Shown here piece after piece: positions 19,996 to 30,000 of a DNA stretch of 64,000 bases (position 1 is the first letter of the stretch; the number at the start of each line of letters is the position of its first letter). The translations under genes were made by a program, and so were the position numbers. The stretch comes from Nemopilema nomurai (Eukaryota > Cnidaria > Scyphozoa > Rhizostomeae > Rhizostomatidae): assembly GCA_003864495.1 (NCBI GenBank), contig ML133436.1:2178004-2242003 (forward strand). The letters are read 5' to 3'. The notes below the pieces were generated by a model. The model was not told the DNA's origin and searched no databases. It saw only the letters and a program-made list of their open reading frames with translations.

Positions 19996-20382
19996 TACCG
20001 TAAATCCTCGAATTGCCCCCCCCCCTCGAAAAAGCCCCTCCCCCCTCGAAGAAGCTCCCACCCTAGCACTAAAAATTTTCAATAAGCCCCCCTTCGAATA
20101 AGCCCGCCCTCGGTTTGTTGATTTTTGACTCCTGAGGTTGCCTTTGGCATTTTAGTGAATTAACACAAAAATTTACATTTTTGTTAATAATTTGATCAAA
20201 TTTTACTTTATACTTCAGTTATTTTTTATATTATGAAAAGAAAGAAATTTCAAAAATTATCTGTTTTATGTGGCATGTTTCAAGAAATTTTATAAATCCC
20301 CCCCCCCCCCTCGAATAAGCCCCCATCCAAAAATATCAAAAATAAATAAGCCCCCAGGGGGCTAATTCGAGGATTTACGGTA
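19996..20382. mobile_element. MITE-like element with TACCGTAAATCC terminal inverted repeats
   Basis: The left end TACCGTAAATCCTCGAATT and the right end, complementary to TACCGTAAATCCTCGAATTAG, form an inverted pair 387 bp apart. The interior is non-coding and contains repeated CCCCC-TCGAATAAGCCCC modules and C-runs. TA may be part of the target-site duplication. Size, terminal inverted repeats and lack of a transposase match a non-autonomous DNA element. Confidence 0.7.
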
Positions 20383-21271
20383 GTTGCTTTGAGACAGTGT
20401 CATAACAAGCCTTTTTTCCTTAAAATATACCACTGCATAGCATTTGGCTTGGCATAAACTTGAAGTTGTAGGGAAATGCAGAGAAAAGTGGCTGAAGAAC
20501 AATGTGTCTCCTGTGAGTCATCATCATTAGGTACTCTATGTTTTTCTTGGTGGCCACAGACCTCCAGTTTCTTCTCTTTAGTTGCGCGGAACAATTTTGT
20601 TGTGGTCAAGAGTCAAGAGCCTGTCTCCACCATACACGGTATTTTCAAAACGGCAATGTCATGGGTCATCATCACTAAAAGCTATGTGTTTACCAGTCGC
20701 CACAAACGTCCGGTTTTTTACCGTTCATCATGGTATAAGTGAAACCACTTTACGTCCGTCGTTTAAAATACAGCATTCAATAAAAAGGCTAGTTTCAGGT
20801 CTTGTTGCCATAAATCTCCGGTGAAGCCTCGTCCATCCTCTAGTCACTATTTGGAGCTTTAGCATCTGATTATGAGTTTTATGATTAGAAGCATATTTTG
20901 TTGTAGTAATCATTACTGAAATGATACACTCGCGTTGTAACGGTGGCAGGTCGGTACAAAGCAAACATTGTTCGGTTTCTATGGTGGTCATACCAGCGTT
21001 CTGTCTTGTTGTGCCTATCAAGACGTTTTATGAAAGGAAAACGATTTCAAATGTTTTGCTGCATATCCAATTTGCCTTGAGAGTGCATTTTACTTGTGGT
21101 ATAGGTAGATCGGCCCAATGTCTCGATTCATAACAAAAAACAAAAACTCTTTCTTCTATCGTAGCATCTATCGTAACAACTTAGCATCAATTTTAGTTCT
21201 GACATTTTCGCCTTGATATCATTGCCTAGGCTTTTCTAGATAAATTTAACATTTAAATACGTGTGTAGTAC
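20383..21271. other. Intergenic DNA, no gene recognised
   Basis: Short open frames occur on both strands here (up to 97 codons), but none shows a family motif or convincing splice structure. Confidence 0.5.
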
Positions 21272-21653
21272 ACGCTTTTTTATAAGGAACCACTCTATAA
21301 GGAACCTACATGTAGAAGGCCGAAATTTATAAAGAACTAATACTACTAAAAACGAAATCCCTAAGGAACTTTTCGATTTGAAAAATTTTATAACTGCAAG
21401 CATCAGGAACTAAAAAGCCCGTTCCATTCATTTGCAGCCAATACTCGCTTAAATTGTTTGCTATTCGTGTATCAAGGGCTTTACTGAGTAGTTTCCGCAT
21501 ATTCTATCTCGCCCCTCTCTCTATTAAGTGTTAAGGCTTATTGATGTGCAGCGAAAATTAAGGAACTTTTGGTACTAAAATCTGACGACTTGAGGTCTAC
21601 GGATAAGGAACTTTTGAAACTAGGCCTTGTGGTAGGTTCCTTATAAAAAGCAC
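21272..21653. mobile_element. MITE-like element with TTTTTATAAGGAACC terminal inverted repeats
   Basis: CGCTTTTTTATAAGGAACC at the left end faces GGTTCCTTATAAAAAGCAC at the right end, about 380 bp apart. Inside, the AAGGAAC(C/T) motif recurs about seven times (for example near 21302, 21364, 21561 and 21605). No open frame suggests a transposase. This looks like a small non-autonomous inverted-repeat element. Confidence 0.65.
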
Positions 21654-21731
21654 ATAAATAAAAAAAGAACCAACGGTGACTTTTACGATGAATGTAAACT
21701 TGTGAAGAAAGCACACGTGACATGGCATTAT

Positions 21732-21738
21732 TATAAAG
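21732..21738 (+). promoter_or_regulatory. Possible TATA box of the NTR-type gene
   Basis: TATAAAG lies 73 bp upstream of the ATG of the signal-peptide exon at 21811, a spacing compatible with a short 5' UTR. It is based only on position and sequence. Confidence 0.25.
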
Positions 21739-21810
21739 CGAGTAGAGATTATTTCAAAGTTTAATTTGGACAAAAGCAGATCATCGCTTTACAGCTTCTG
21801 CATCGAAGAA

Positions 21811-23085
21811 ATGAATATGTTGCGGATTATTGTCATTTGCTCACTTGCTTTGGGGTCTACTGTTGCCGTAGATAAGGCAAGCAAGCCAAAATGCGAATAA
21901 CTCCCTCCAATAACCATTCAACGTGCGATTCGATTTTTCTTGGAAAAGCACTTCTGTCTCAAGAAGTTCAAGTTCCAGCTGTCTTAATTGGGCTTTTATT
22001 AGGCCTTTCCTAGTTATTTAGATAGGTCTGCATTTGCCAAAGATTTTTGCAACTCACTTTAGATCATAGTTTAATAAATATCCTCTTTCAGTAACCGGTT
22101 ACAAGCTTCTATGGAAAATCATTTTGAAACTATTAAAAGCCATTCTTTTCCTGCTGCTCATGTCCCCAACCAATCAATACAGCCTATTTCCACCGAACAA
22201 GACTAGAAATCGGTTCTCCAAAATAGTCTTTTAGGATTTGTCAATTTTCAATCGGTGTGTTGAGCAATAAAGGGTGTTTTTTGTTAATGTCTTTCTTCGT
22301 GCGAGTTTTTATTGATTCTGGTGATTTTTTAGACCGTTGCACTCAATGCATTGACAACACTCCATCGACAATGAAGCGACTTTGCCAGGATCATGACCTC
22401 GGTTTGTACTTTGCAATCCTCATTTCCCATTATTTCTCAACGATCCCTGACGTTTTCTCTGCCTGGATATACGTCACTTTCTCTGGTAGAGAGAGAGTTT
22501 TTGAGCCGCAAAATATCTGAGTTATTTTCTTTATAATAAGAGTTCTACTCTATGGCGTAGCACTTTTCAAACAAAACATTAAGCATTTACAGAATAACAT
22601 GATAACCTCTCTTCATTGTCTTTGGTAATCATTTTAACAACATCAAGTATCGTTTAATGATAGATATTAATCAAGCTGTCAGGAATCGATATTAAAACTT
22701 TAGCCAGTAAATTGTAGGATTTCATTCTTCTTGCCACATATGATACTAAACCAGAAGCTTGAATTTGTCATTATTGACGTTTGTTTGTTATTACATTCTA
22801 GTTTTTGTTGGCAAAGTGGCACAAATTTATGGGCCTAATTACATAAAATTCAAACTGAAGGAACAAGTTTTCAAGAAGGCAAATCTTTGGGGAATAACCA
22901 AAAAGAGGTTAAGCAAGAAAAGATTAATAGTCAAGGTTCGCAGCCAAAAAAAGTTGTGCAGGAAATGTGGTGGGTTTGAGACCAAAAAACAGTATGTTGT
23001 CTTTGTGAAAATGAAAAAAGGGAGAAAAGCCATCTACAGTTTACCTGGAGTCATTCCTCACACAGATGGAATGAAAGTTTGCTAA
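21811..23085 (+). CDS. Probable small secreted NTR-domain (TIMP/netrin-like) protein
   Basis: Three candidate exons. Exon 1 (21811-21876) encodes a signal peptide, MNMLRIIVICSLALGSTVAV, followed by DK. Exon 2 (about 22333-22401) encodes a CxxC segment (RCTQCIDN) and RLCQDHDL. Exon 3 (22802-23085) starts in phase with exon 2 to give QDHDLVFVGKVAQIYGPNY, then a Lys-rich beta-strand region, LCRKCGG and a terminal VC before TAA. The order CxxC, C-x-x-D, then V-x-x-G-K-V, with six cysteines in exons 2 and 3, fits the NTR module of TIMPs, netrin and complement C-termini. No metalloprotease-inhibitor function can be claimed. Exon 1 ends at a possible GC donor (AAG|GCAAGC) but does not join exon 2 in phase, so an exon may be missing or the start may differ. 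AATAAA at 23279 may end the transcript. Confidence 0.5.
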
Positions 23086-23341
23086 ATTTTAAATCGAAAG
23101 CATTATAGCAGAATCAGTATTAATTCTATCCTGATTGTTTCAAATAATTTTAATTGAAAAAATGCAGAGGGCAGCCTTTAGAGGTTATCACAGACAACAA
23201 GTGAAACATGTTCATGTTTTAATGGAAGAATTTGAAATGTGTTGTCTGTTTTGCTCTACCATTTCTTTCTATCATCTTAATAAAAAATTATTTTGTATGC
23301 TCTTTCATGATCGAATGTTTTGTATCAATCTAGATGTTTAA

Positions 23342-24585
23342 GGTAGTATAAAAGAAACTATGTTCTTCTGCCCGTGCCTATAAGGGGGACATTTCAAAAG
23401 TAATTGTTTTAATTTATTACCGTACTTAGCTATGTGAAATGTATCTGGATCTCTAATAATGATAGTGATTTGATTATATTTTGTCGCGAAGCCAGTAGCC
23501 ATATTCAGAATTGAACCTGAATACCGTGAGTCTATACGGCTTTGAGTCAAAGGCTTTAGGCCGAGTTTTGGACAATTGAAAGTAAATCCTTTTTGAAGCA
23601 GTCTTTGAGAGAGAGAGAAAGCATTGTTCTACAACACAGACATTTCATGTCTTCCATAGCTATCAACCATCAGTTTGTGTCTCAGCCGTGTGAACTCACA
23701 CAACATACATGGTGCTATATGGTTTTTATGTTATAGTTTGACATCATTGACCTGTCATCATCTGCACTTGGTAAATTTTTCATAAAGTGGTGTCTGCTTA
23801 AATAGAAAATATTGGAGACTTATACGAGAATGAATGCTGATTTGCTTTAAGTTTTTAGAGTTTACTCAAGCTTAGTATATTGATTATTTTCATGGGCAAA
23901 TGAAATGTTGGCAATAAAGGTCCTGATACCACAAGCTAAGATTCTTCTTTTATTGGTCATTTAAATATGAATTTATTAAATTGTATCAAAGAACGTTAAA
24001 TTGTATATTAGGAGAAACAAGGCTAGTTATTTCTAGAATGAAAAATGTTCTTCCTACATTTTGCAGAAAACTAGCATTGAGCATGCACATTTTCCACTGA
24101 AGAAATCTTTATGTGATGTAGTAAGAAAAATTAAAATCTTGTAATGGAACACCATTGTTAAATGAATTGTCTTGAAATTCCCATAAAATTAACAAAATTT
24201 AGGATTTGAAAACCTAAATATATTGGTCCAACTATTAACTCTTGTACTTGACAAATATTCATACCTATGTATCAAATAAAGTAATTATCAGGATCACAGG
24301 ACAGAAAAGAATTTTACGATTCAGCTAGATTAAGGATTACATATGAAACTTCAAGCCAAATTATTTAACCATGTTGCTTTAGAGGAATAATTCAGAACTT
24401 GCTTTAGAGGAATAAAACAATCCTTAGTGCAATTGCAAGATAGTTTATACAAGTTACATTTGTTTTGACTTTACTGATGCTCAAAAGCAACCAGAAGAAT
24501 TTTCAAACAATAGGTAGGTCTAGTTACCTTTTTTCATAGATATTGATAAATACTTTACTGCAAACCAATTTGATATGCTTAATTG
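23342..24585. other. Intergenic / UTR DNA between convergent genes
   Basis: AT-rich region with no recognised exon, lying between the + strand NTR-type gene and the - strand FTSJ1 gene. AATAAA on the + strand near 23914 and TTTATT (minus-strand AATAAA) at 23948 are possible 3'-end signals. Confidence 0.5.
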
Positions 24586-25470
24586 TCATACAGCTTCATC
24601 TGGTAGGAGATTTTTCTTCTTCAACTCACAGGCTTTCATGTATGGTGGATTAATTGGTCCTTGTGTTGGTGGCAAAGTTTTGTATTCAGGCTCAGAGCTG
24701 TCTGTTTTAAGGGGGTAATTCATGTCAGAATCATAGGAGCTAAGGTCTCCACAAGCAACAAAAGGGACAAGGACTCTATTTGCTCCTGAAAGTTTGGTGA
24801 AGTCTGCATCATCAGCCTTCAGTAATGGGTTTGCCATGGTAGGCTGGTATCCTTCTGGCTGGCAATAATTCTGACAGACTACAAATGACTCAATACTAGA
24901 GCTCCTGCTGCTCGATGGTTTTGCTATGACAACTGACTTGAAGAAGAGACTCAGTTGAGACCAGAGCAGATCAACGTCTTTCCCTCTAAATATTTTTGCA
25001 ACAAAGTTACCACCCGGCTTCAGAACATGTGTTGTGATATTAAATGCAGCAAGCAACAGCTGGCCTTGGATAAACTCGTCAAGGTCATGCAAACCAGTCA
25101 CGTCAGGGGCGCCGTCGCAAACAACCAGATCTGCGTGTTCACCTTCAAAATGTGATATTATTTTGTTTGCAGTCCCAATATTTGTGATGTCTCCCTGTAT
25201 TTGGATTACGCCAGGGAGCGGAGCCATAGCTTGTAGATCAACAGCCACAATCTTGCCACTTTGGCCAGGACGTTCTTCTATAAGCTTCTTACTAAGAACC
25301 TGGCTCCAGCTTCCTGGTGCAGCACAAAGATCTACAACTTTCGAGACACCTTTAAAAAGATTAAATTGCTCATCCAGTTGTATAAGTTTAAATGCACTTC
25401 GAGCTCTCCATCCTCCTTCTTTTGCAAGTCTATAATAGATATCTCTTTTATCTTTCGATGACCTTCCCAT
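24586..25470 (-). CDS. FTSJ1: tRNA (ribose-2'-O)-methyltransferase, FTSJ1/Trm7 family
   Basis: SAM-dependent enzyme of the RrmJ/FtsJ fold that methylates ribose 2'-OH at anticodon-loop positions 32 and 34 of tRNAs (family knowledge). The 294-aa frame is uninterrupted and starts [10 protein letters not shown], as the family does. Visible landmarks are K28 in RARSAFKL (first residue of the K-D-K-E tetrad), the SAM motif [13 protein letters not shown] at about 46-58, [13 protein letters not shown], the catalytic Asp in [14 protein letters not shown], the third tetrad residue in [13 protein letters not shown], and Glu in [11 protein letters not shown]. It ends after the conserved [14 protein letters not shown] and [11 protein letters not shown] segments, slightly shorter than human FTSJ1 (329 aa). 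It is intronless, unlike its neighbours, and has no disabling mutation. Confidence 0.96.
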   Translation of the reverse strand: MGRSSKDKRDIYYRLAKEGGWRARSAFKLIQLDEQFNLFKGVSKVVDLCAAPGSWSQVLSKKLIEERPGQSGKIVAVDLQAMAPLPGVIQIQGDITNIGTANKIISHFEGEHADLVVCDGAPDVTGLHDLDEFIQGQLLLAAFNITTHVLKPGGNFVAKIFRGKDVDLLWSQLSLFFKSVVIAKPSSSRSSSIESFVVCQNYCQPEGYQPTMANPLLKADDADFTKLSGANRVLVPFVACGDLSSYDSDMNYPLKTDSSEPEYKTLPPTQGPINPPYMKACELKKKNLLPDEAV

Positions 25471-26548
25471 TCTGTTTTCGTTTCGCGATCTATTCTTCCA
25501 GAAAAGTCAATTATGAAGAAATGTTTCGACACCATTAAGATAAGAACTAATGCATGTCATTCTTCATGTCGAGAAATCTCGTTTTGAAGACGAGGTCACA
25601 GAAGACTGGATCGAGAATAGCATTGTTGTTGTTACTCCTGATCACACTGATCTATTGTGGCGCTGTTTTTTGTCAATTTTTGGCGGGAAGATTCAAGGTG
25701 GTCGCGTTGGGAAGAGTTTGTGTAACGCTGTTCAATGATTTAGTTTTCAAATTTTTGATTGAAATATTTCGTGCACTTATGTTGTTTTGTTGTTGTTGGC
25801 TCCAAATTTCGAAGGTGAACCCAACCATTTAACTGAATAATAATAATAACATGAGACATAAATAATAATATTTTTGCTTACTAAAAAATTCAAATGTGCT
25901 AATTCATGTTATTTGGCAAAAATTCAAACTCAAGTCAGTTATGCTAAAATGTAGATAGGCGAGTGACAGTTGTGCATGTGAGTAACTCAAAAGGTTCGAG
26001 AATCACAGAAATGTTTACTTTTATTGTCGATTTAGCTTGTTAATAAAATTTTGTTTTGAAAAACTAGAGAAAAGGCAACTACGCGTACCTGCTAATTTTC
26101 TTCCTATTTAAGTTGGGTTAGAATGTATTTCACAAACGGCACGCTTAGGTAACAACTGTAAGGGCTATAGTAAAAGTTCAAAGTAGCTGCCTAAATATAT
26201 ATGATTTAAAGGGGCTTGGTACATACGGCAGGTAACAGCTGTAAATGTACTTAATGATGGGTACGAAGTTCAAGTTGGAGGCATAAACAATGTAGCTGCC
26301 CAGTGAATGTTGCTCCAGTGTATATTATGTGCCTAAAAGAGGACTTAAAGTATTTGTTTTGTTACTGAGTTCTCTTTGCATGCAGTAGTAAAAGAGACAG
26401 CCGTTTCTCTTTTATTAATTATTGGATGGATTAGTGGCATTTGAAGCTATCTTCACTGAATCACGCTATCAAGTTGAGCTTAAGCAGTTTCTTCAAGAAT
26501 TCTCTTATCTTTTTTTCAATAAAATTTTACTCTAGAGATATTTTTTGT
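25471..26548. other. Intergenic DNA upstream of FTSJ1 and APEH
   Basis: No gene was recognised. A 62-codon + strand frame at 25550-25738 has no family signature and overlaps the likely 5' UTR/promoter of FTSJ1. Confidence 0.45.
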
Positions 26549-26914
26549 TATTCTCCGATTCGGGTTGGCGTTATTGATTTTGTATCTTGGCATTCACGGC
26601 TCTTTCTCAAAAATTAACATCAGAATTGAAATCCTGATCTTTAACTTAGTTTATACTGAAAACTTCATGTTGTTTGGACCCTCCGGTCGCAAGTTACTTT
26701 ATTTTGAATATTTAGATATTTCATGCGATTTGACCGCAATTTGTAGCTGCAGTGAAATTTTTTGAATGTATAGGAAAAACTAAATTTATAGAATGGGTTA
26801 GTTCGCAGCCCGACGGTCCAAACACTCAGAAATTTTCGGTACAGACTAATTTCAACATGGAGATTCCATTTTTGCCATAAATGAAAATAAAAAATTGCTC
26901 TAATCCGAGAATTC
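26549..26914. repeat. Long imperfect inverted repeat (fold-back)
   Basis: The left arm (about 26549-26700) and right arm (about 26800-26914) are complementary with mismatches and small gaps. The best-matching part pairs TACTGAAAACTTC and GTTTGGACC on the left with their complements GGTCCAAAC and TTTTCGGTACAGA on the right. The outer ends also pair (ATTCTCCGATTCG with the complement of TAATCCGAGAAT). About 100 bp of loop separates the arms. It is non-coding; an old MITE or other fold-back element is the simplest explanation. Confidence 0.6.
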
Positions 26915-27047
26915 TAGGGGCACTTCCTGTAAAAGGGGAACTTCGCCTGCGCAGGTCTTGAGTTATAAGAACGCAGCGGCCAGTTTTGCTTGTGGTGCCA
27001 CCTCCCATTTTGGTTCATGAAATAACCTTGGTTGTCCCCGTTAAAAG

Positions 27048-30000
27048 ATGGCAGAGAAAGGCAATGCTGCATTTCATCATTTGTTGGCGAACACGCAAGA
27101 TGCCAAGGATGAGGTTTAGTATCGAAATCTTATCCTTCCTTCAGCAACAAGCATTCGGTAACACGTTCAGGCAATGTCCCTATAAGGTCCCTAACAGTTT
27201 GATAATTTTGTCATATAACCATGAAATCTAAACGAGAACCATTGCAAAATTGAGAATGTAGCTGCCTTATTTGTCGAAAGAGATACAAAAGCTGCTTTAA
27301 TCGGACGTTTCTGCCGTGAATTTTTACGTGTACCTACACGTCTAAAGCATCCAGATTCTATATAAAGTATTGAAGTAACCTCATTTGAAGGTACCCAATG
27401 CATTATTAGCCCAGCAACTTCTACTACAAAATCTAAGTATCACTGCATTCTTAGGATCTTTTTCAAGTTTTGGTCGGAAATGGCAAGAGCTAGCATCAGA
27501 TGAGACCCTAACATGTTAATGGCTTTTAAAAAGCATATAGTCCTCATCAAAAGGCTTTTAAAACATTTCTAGTAAAATTTTCGTTTACAAAGCCATCCCA
27601 AGTCACAAGGCTTTTGAAAATAATGAAAAGCTAGGCTGAGGATTAATTATATTTTGATGCACTTTTTGCAGAAGCACCATATCTTAATTCCATTTGCAAG
27701 GAAGAACCTAAGGTGAAAGCCATCAGTTTCTTTCGATCTGCACCTCAAGCGAACCAAAGAATATCCTTAACACAGGATGTCATAGAGTTGAAAAAAACTC
27801 TCTTTATCAAATTGATAGGTTTTTGCATTTAGTAGCTAGCAGTTTAGTGGCTTCTGTGTTACAGTAATTTGAACCAGTGATTTGAAAGCCACTGTTTACT
27901 TGGATATTTGACATGAGACACTTAGTTGTAAGCAGACACTGTACTCCAGTGATTTAAAATGATCCTTTAATTATTGGCAGGAGTCCTTTTTGGAAGGGGC
28001 AGCAAAATGTTACAAAGAATTTTGCATGCAACCAATCATTTCCAATGGAGCATTGCTCTCCTTTGAAAAGGATGGGGACAAAACACATTGCATCTTAACT
28101 ACAATGTCATCACAGAAGGATGCTGTAAACAGTGAAGTTGTCAAGTTTAATAATTCTCTAACAGTTGATGTTGACTGGGCAGCTGGAATAGGTTATTCCA
28201 GACATTGTGGTTTTCCATCACTGGAAGCAAACTTGTGAGTAAAATATTTTGAAATAAAATGAACCGTTCTTTTTCCCCTGAAGAACTCTTAGTTTTGTAG
28301 GTATTAATTTCTCTCAAGTATAGTATTCTGCATTTGTTTTGGATCATGTTTTTTTAATTGAATCAACTTTATGTTACTGTTATCTGACAGAATCATTTAT
28401 TTAGTTCTTGTTCCTTATTTTGGGCTTTGGCTTTCAATTTGATTTGAGTGCTCTTCTAATATCACCAGGGTGTTGCATGAAATGTCAAAGGACGGTAAAC
28501 TAAAGGCTATCATTAGGAAGACAACCAAAAAGGATAATCCAGTTTTCATGCTTGAGGTTAGTATGGCCATTTTGAGGCAGTTTTTGGACAAGCTGAATTT
28601 CCTTGAATATAACCATGATTGCTCCTCTCACCTCTTAGATTAGGGTATAGGAATAATTACCAAATTGAAGTATGATTGTCTTTGCTCCAGTGTCAAAGCA
28701 GTTTGCTAAAAAAGTGGAGCATGTGGTTTTCACCAAGCCAAACTGATAAATATGACATTGAGTTCAGCCAGCATAAATGTTAGCAAAGTTTTTAGAACTC
28801 CCTGTATCTACAGTACTGCCTTCAAGCTCCTGATAATAACGAAGTGGAGGGAAATGCTTTAAGATATTTGGCTAGGTTTGAAATTCATGGTAGCTTTCCT
28901 ACTTTTGTGACTTTCAAGTCTTTTTTTCTTCTGGTGTAGAACGGAGCATAGAAATTTTGTCCACCTGTTGTCTTTCTTCATACCATGTCATACAAAGGCA
29001 TAATCCTGTTTGCATTAGTAGCACACAAATTCTAGATTTCTTTTGAATAGTTAAAACACAGCTAATTTTCAAGAAAGCTAACAAATTCTGGTCTTTCTAT
29101 CTAAGTATATGTGCTGTTGCCACTCCAAAGAATTTGTTTTGTCATCAGAGTAATTTCTTGTGCATTTTTGATTCATTTTTGTAGTTTTTCCCAAACGCTT
29201 TTTTGTAGGTATGGTCAGCAAATGGCCTCAAAAAAGCCCTTAATTTGACAGACCTTGATCTCCATGGTGACATTTATAGTGATGGTTTGTACAATTTTTA
29301 TTAAAGTTGCAAATATGCTTTATCAGGACATCTAAGCAGAATGCTTTTTCAAACTTAAATTTTGTTGCTGAAAGCCTTTTTGGTTTGAATCCCATCAATT
29401 ATAATTTTTAGTTACATTCTCAAGCTTGAAATGGTCAGCAGATTGCAAGAAACTTGTTTACGTTGCTGAAGAGAAGAAAAAGGCTGGACAAACATTTTTT
29501 GAGCTGAAAAAGGGTATGACCTAAATTGATTGCTTTAGCCAGTCTTTTTGAATGGTTGGATAGTGTCATCTGACAATACTGTCACTTTTTGAGCATTCAT
29601 CTTGTTTTTACCCATTTTTGGCTAGTTGTGGTATTTTCTGCTAATTTATTTTTTTCATGTCCGAGTTTATATTTTGTTTATTTCCTATCAAACTTAGTTG
29701 ATCAAACTTGAGATCAAGAATTTAAGTTATTTAACTGATAGGATGGAAAATGTCATGCTTCTCATTTACATTGGAAAGTATGTAGAGTTGAATTTTTACA
29801 GTATTGAAAATATTAGTGAAGGTCATAATTAGTGCCTCTACAACTCCTTGATATGTTCAAAGTACTGATTTGTATTTAGTATCCCTTGATGCAAGCTATA
29901 CTCCATTTTTTTCAAATTGCTGGTAGGGAGGTATGGGAAACTAGTACCCTCTAGCAAAAATACATAACTTATTGCCAAAAATATTCACATCATTCACATA

